Shown piece by piece: positions 60,752 through 64,000 of a DNA stretch of 64,000 bases (within the stretch, counting starts at the first letter, position 1; every line of letters begins with the position of its first letter). A program made the translations under genes and the position numbers. The notes beneath the pieces were generated by a model that was given only the letters and a program-made list of their open reading frames with translations, ran no database searches and was not told the DNA's origin. Origin of the DNA: Planctomycetota bacterium (lineage in GTDB: Bacteria; Planctomycetota; Phycisphaerae; Phycisphaerales; SM1A02); the NCBI GenBank assembly GCA_009926625.1, contig RFON01000005.1, positions 1-64,000 on the forward strand. The letters are read 5' to 3'.

Positions 60752-62797
60752 ATGTTCTACCGAGTCATCGCGCACCGCGTCATCGGGCTGTGTCTCGCTC
60801 TCGCTTGTCCGTCGCTGGCGTTGGCGCAAGTATCGCAGCGCGCCGGCTACGGCGCCGTGCCGTACACGCAGGGACCACAGTTCGGGGTGACCTTCCGCGT
60901 CTTTGCCCCGAATGCGACGGCGGTCAATGTGGCGGGATCCTTCAATTTCTGGAGCACGACCTCGATGCCCCTCTATGCCGAGGGCAACGGCTACTGGTCA
61001 GTTGACGCTCCGAACTTGCAAGCGGGCGCGCAGTACAAGTTTGTCGTCAAGAACGGCACGCAGACCCTCTGGAAGAACGACCCATGGGCACGCGACCTGA
61101 CGAGTTCGGTCGGCAACTCGGTCATCTACAACCCCGCGAGCTATCAGTGGCAGGTGAACAATTTCCAGGCACCCAACTGGGACAAGGTGGTGATGTACGA
61201 GATGCATGTGGGCACCTACGGCACCTCCACATCGGGGTCTCCGCCGGCCAACTTCGATCAGTGCACGGCGAAGCTTGATCACCTGCAGGACCTTGGCGTC
61301 AACATGATCGTGCTGATGCCAACGGCTGAGTTTCCAGGTGATCGTTCGTGGGGCTACAACCCCTCGTACCCGTACTCGGTGGAGAGCGTCTACGGCACGC
61401 CAAATGACATGAAGGAGTTCATCGATGCCGCGCACGCGCGTGGCATCGGCGTGAACATCGATGTGGTGTACAACCACCTTGGTCCGAACGACATGGATAT
61501 GTGGCGGTTCGACGGCTGGTACCAGAACATCAACGGGGTTCAGGGGGGCGGCATTTTCTTCTACAACGACGAACGCGTCGTCACGCCGTGGGGCAATTCG
61601 CGTCCAGACTTCGGTCGCGGCGAGGTGCGCACCTATCTCCGCAACAACGCAATGATGTGGCTGGAGGAGTTCCGCGCGGATGGGCTGCGCGTGGATGGCA
61701 CCAAGTTCATTCGCCGGATTGGATTGACGGGACCTGACAATCCCGAAGGGTGGGGTCTCCTGCAGTGGATCAACAATGACATCGATGCGGTCTTCCCTGG
61801 CAAGATGATCGTTGCCGAAGACATGGATGTGGATCCGTGGATCACCAAGACAACAGGTGCGGGTGGCGCTGGCTTCGACAGCCAATGGGATTCCAGTTTC
61901 TATCCACGCATTCGCGGCAACCTGATTACCTCGAGCGATGCGAACCGCGACATGTGGGCCATCCGCGATGCGGTTGCCTTCTCCTACAACGGCTCGATGC
62001 AGCAGCGCGTCATCTACACCGAGAGCCACGACGAGGTTGCGAATGGCCGCTCTCGGGTTCCTGAGGAAATTTCCCCTGGCGATGCTGGTTCGTACTGGGC
62101 GCGCAAGCGGTCAACGCTCGGCGGCGTGCTCGTCATGACGGCGCCTGGTGTCCCGATGATTTTCCAAGGTCAGGAGTTCCTCGAGGACGAGTATTTCCGC
62201 GACGATGTTGCGCTCGACTGGACGAAGAAGAGCACCTACGGCGGGATCTACGCGCTGTACAAGGACTTGATCAAGCTGCGCAAGAATGCGACCGGCGTCA
62301 CGCGGGGGCTCTCGGGCTTCAGCACCAACATGTTTCATGTGAACAACACCGACAAGGTGCTGGCTTACCACCGTTGGCAGGAGGGCGGCGAGTACGACGA
62401 CACTGTGGTGGTCATCAATTTTTCGGTCACGCCGCGAAACAACTATCGAATCGGATTGCCGCGTCCTGGGGACTGGCACTGCCGCTTCAACAGTGATTGG
62501 ACTGGTTATTCATCGGACTTCGGGAACGCGCTGTGCCTGACGACCTCCACAACGCCCGTGGCATGGGATGGGCTGGCACAGAGTGCGCTGGTGAACCTCG
62601 GTGCTTATTCAGCGGTCATCCTTTCGCAGGGTGCCGTCTATGTGCCCGAGGATGTCAATCAGGATGGCGCGGTCAACGCGATGGACCTTGCGATCGTGCT
62701 GGCTCAGTGGGGTGAGACAGGCGGTTCAGGCGACATCGACGACGATGGAACCGTGGGTGGTTCTGATCTCGCGCGTGTGCTTGCCGTCTGGCAGTGA
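60752..62797 (+). CDS. Secreted GH13 alpha-glucan enzyme with dockerin-like tail
   Basis: 681 aa from ATG 60752. Signal peptide to about residue 26; CBM48-like N-terminal domain (FRVFAPNATAVNVAGSFNFW); GH13 catalytic domain of branching-enzyme type with DVVYNH (region I, 238-242), nucleophile Asp315 (LRVDGTKFI), acid/base Glu356 (IVAEDMD) and Asp427 (YTESHDE). A C-terminal alpha-amylase beta domain is followed by two dockerin-like repeats (DVNQDGAVNAMDLAIVL, DIDDDGTVGGSDLARVL). Export makes a cytosolic glycogen role unlikely; it may act on external alpha-glucans. Confidence 0.88.
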   Translation: MFYRVIAHRVIGLCLALACPSLALAQVSQRAGYGAVPYTQGPQFGVTFRVFAPNATAVNVAGSFNFWSTTSMPLYAEGNGYWSVDAPNLQAGAQYKFVVKNGTQTLWKNDPWARDLTSSVGNSVIYNPASYQWQVNNFQAPNWDKVVMYEMHVGTYGTSTSGSPPANFDQCTAKLDHLQDLGVNMIVLMPTAEFPGDRSWGYNPSYPYSVESVYGTPNDMKEFIDAAHARGIGVNIDVVYNHLGPNDMDMWRFDGWYQNINGVQGGGIFFYNDERVVTPWGNSRPDFGRGEVRTYLRNNAMMWLEEFRADGLRVDGTKFIRRIGLTGPDNPEGWGLLQWINNDIDAVFPGKMIVAEDMDVDPWITKTTGAGGAGFDSQWDSSFYPRIRGNLITSSDANRDMWAIRDAVAFSYNGSMQQRVIYTESHDEVANGRSRVPEEISPGDAGSYWARKRSTLGGVLVMTAPGVPMIFQGQEFLEDEYFRDDVALDWTKKSTYGGIYALYKDLIKLRKNATGVTRGLSGFSTNMFHVNNTDKVLAYHRWQEGGEYDDTVVVINFSVTPRNNYRIGLPRPGDWHCRFNSDWTGYSSDFGNALCLTTSTTPVAWDGLAQSALVNLGAYSAVILSQGAVYVPEDVNQDGAVNAMDLAIVLAQWGETGGSGDIDDDGTVGGSDLARVLAVWQ

Positions 62798-62830
62798 CGC
62801 TGGCAGGTTGCTCGCGTGCCAGTTGCGCGA

Positions 62831-63958
62831 TCAGGCAAGCGTGGCGCCGGCGGCTGATGGGTCGAACAGGTGCGCAGCATCGAGCATTGGTTCGAACGTG
62901 GTCTCTGATCCCTCGCGGATCGATGCAGTCGGCAATCGGCTGGTGATGCGGCGCCCGCCACTCTCGATCACGACATCCATGCGGTCACCGTAATTCTCGA
63001 CGGTGATCACGCGACCCTTGCACGAACCGGTGCCGACACGAATCTGATCGGGTCGAATTCCAAGTTCGACTGGCTTTCCATGCCAGCCTGAGAGGCCAGT
63101 CCACCGCGTTGGTGGCAGTTGCAGGGCTCCACCGCCCCAGCGGAAGACGCCGGCCGCTTCAATCGAACCTTGGATGAAGTTCATCGATGGCGTTCCCACG
63201 AAGCCTGCCACGAAGCGGTTGGCTGGATGTCCATACACCTCGCTCGGCGTTCCAACTTGTTGAACGACACCGTCCTTCATGACCACCAACCTGTCGGCAA
63301 GGCTCATCGCCTCTTCCTGGTCATGGGTGACATAGACCATCGTTGCGCGCAGTCGCTGATGCAGCAAGCGCAGCTCCGTGCGCATCTCGCCGCGCAACTT
63401 CGCATCCAGATTCGAGAGCGGTTCATCAAACAGGAACGCCACAGGGTCGCGAACCAGCGCGCGCCCGACCGCAACGCGCTGGCGTTGCCCACCCGAAAGT
63501 TCCCGCGGCTTGCGCTGCAGCAGGGACTGGATGCCGAGCGTCGCCGCTGCTGCAGTTACCCGCGTATCGATCGCCTGCTGCTCGGCTGCGCGCGCTGCGC
63601 GGTAGGAGGGACTGAGAACGGCCTTGATCACGCTGCCGTGGGTTCGGCGGCGCTCGAGTCCGAACGCCATGTTGCGGCGTACATCGAGATGCGGGTAGAG
63701 CGCATAGTTCTGGAACACCATCGCCATGTTCCGGTTTCGCGCAGGCACATCGTTCATCCGTGCTCCGCCCACCAGCAACGATCCAGCGGAAATCTCTTCG
63801 AGGCCGGCGATCATCCGCAGCGTGGTGCTCTTGCCGCAACCTGAAGGACCCACGAGTACCACGAACTCGCCGTCGGCGATCGACAGTGACACGGAATCCA
63901 CGGCCTTCACTCCATTGGCGTAGACCTTGGAGACACTCTGCAGGGACACTGGAGCCAT
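62831..63958 (-). CDS. Sugar ABC transporter ATP-binding protein (MalK/UgpC type)
   Basis: 375 aa. Walker A GPSGCGKST, Q-loop FQNYALYPHLDV, signature LSGGQRQRVA, Walker B VAFLFDEP and H-loop VTHDQEEA; the C-terminal TOBE-like regulatory domain (about 250-370) with IRPDQIRV is complete. An extra segment of about 25 residues (HGSVIKAVLSPSYRAARAAEQ) lies in the helical subdomain. It usually drives a sugar or glycerol-phosphate importer, whose permeases would be beyond the window edge. Convergent with the GH13 gene. Confidence 0.9.
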   Translation of the reverse strand: MAPVSLQSVSKVYANGVKAVDSVSLSIADGEFVVLVGPSGCGKSTTLRMIAGLEEISAGSLLVGGARMNDVPARNRNMAMVFQNYALYPHLDVRRNMAFGLERRRTHGSVIKAVLSPSYRAARAAEQQAIDTRVTAAAATLGIQSLLQRKPRELSGGQRQRVAVGRALVRDPVAFLFDEPLSNLDAKLRGEMRTELRLLHQRLRATMVYVTHDQEEAMSLADRLVVMKDGVVQQVGTPSEVYGHPANRFVAGFVGTPSMNFIQGSIEAAGVFRWGGGALQLPPTRWTGLSGWHGKPVELGIRPDQIRVGTGSCKGRVITVENYGDRMDVVIESGGRRITSRLPTASIREGSETTFEPMLDAAHLFDPSAAGATLA

Positions 63959-64000
63959 GGATTCGTTTGAAGGCTAGCCCACGATTCGCTTCGGGTACAA

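Noticed and set aside
62800-62822. Hairpin CTGGCA/TGCCAG as terminator between GH13 and the ATPase gene
   Set aside because: Only 6 bp with an 11-nt loop and no T-run.

Overview
The window looks like a chromosome segment of a planctomycete, most likely of the Phycisphaerae/Phycisphaerales type. The reasons are high GC, dense overlapping genes, secreted enzymes ending in short dockerin-like DxNxDG...DLxxLLxxWG modules (five here), a GldFG-type ABC cassette, and an alternative complex III plus caa3 oxidase locus. The taxonomic call is inference; there is no rRNA in the window.

Layout. 1-5650: a partial M16 peptidase (minus) and two secreted proteins with dockerin-like tails (an EEP-fold nuclease/phosphatase and a zinc metalloprotease). 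5687-9128: a three-gene ABC-2/GldFG-type cassette. 9166-9678: tRNA-Cys and clpS. 9696-19642: a duplicated-domain secreted protein, two cyclophilins, a MazG-like hydrolase, the overlapping gatB-hpt-PH-domain run, a DnaJ-type chaperone, a polyferredoxin-TPR protein and an EIIA-like protein. 19678-25291: a small membrane protein, rsmB-metK, a subtilase with a dockerin-like tail and a bifunctional-nuclease-family protein. 25319-33445 is one long minus-strand run, transcribed as lipoprotein ClpP-like protease, katG, tatD, tatC, tadA, then a HAD-TruD fusion. 33617-35812: a serine hydrolase lipoprotein and a second lipoprotein.

36198-54203 is the respiratory core: actABCDEF (alternative complex III), a small one-helix protein, a SCO copper chaperone, coxB-coxA-coxC, a subunit IV protein and a second subunit III-like protein, all on the plus strand and mostly overlapping or closely spaced. 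It is followed by a DUF3179 gene and ctaB (minus) and ctaA (plus), which make heme O and heme A for the oxidase. Together they encode quinol oxidation, electron transfer to a cytochrome c-fused subunit II, O2 reduction by an A2-type (YSHPxV) subunit I, copper delivery and heme A synthesis. A 385-nt leader before actA is the only long non-coding stretch; it carries a CRP/FNR-like palindrome and two mutually exclusive hairpins.

54154-64000: a secreted prenyltransferase/squalene-cyclase-fold protein, an OprB-type porin, a beta-propeller-like secreted protein, a small membrane protein, a dockerin-like secreted protein, a SYLF lipoprotein, a GH13 alpha-glucan enzyme with a dockerin-like tail and a MalK/UgpC-type ATPase. 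The last group suggests carbohydrate uptake and polysaccharide processing.

I found no CRISPR array, transposase, integrase, phage gene or toxin-antitoxin pair. The most unusual items are the HAD-TruD single-frame fusion, the lipoprotein ClpP-like protease with a long coiled coil ahead of katG, the large periplasmic insertion in TatC, the loop insertion in CoxC, the extra four-helix N-terminus of CtaA, and the missing canonical start codon of ctaB.
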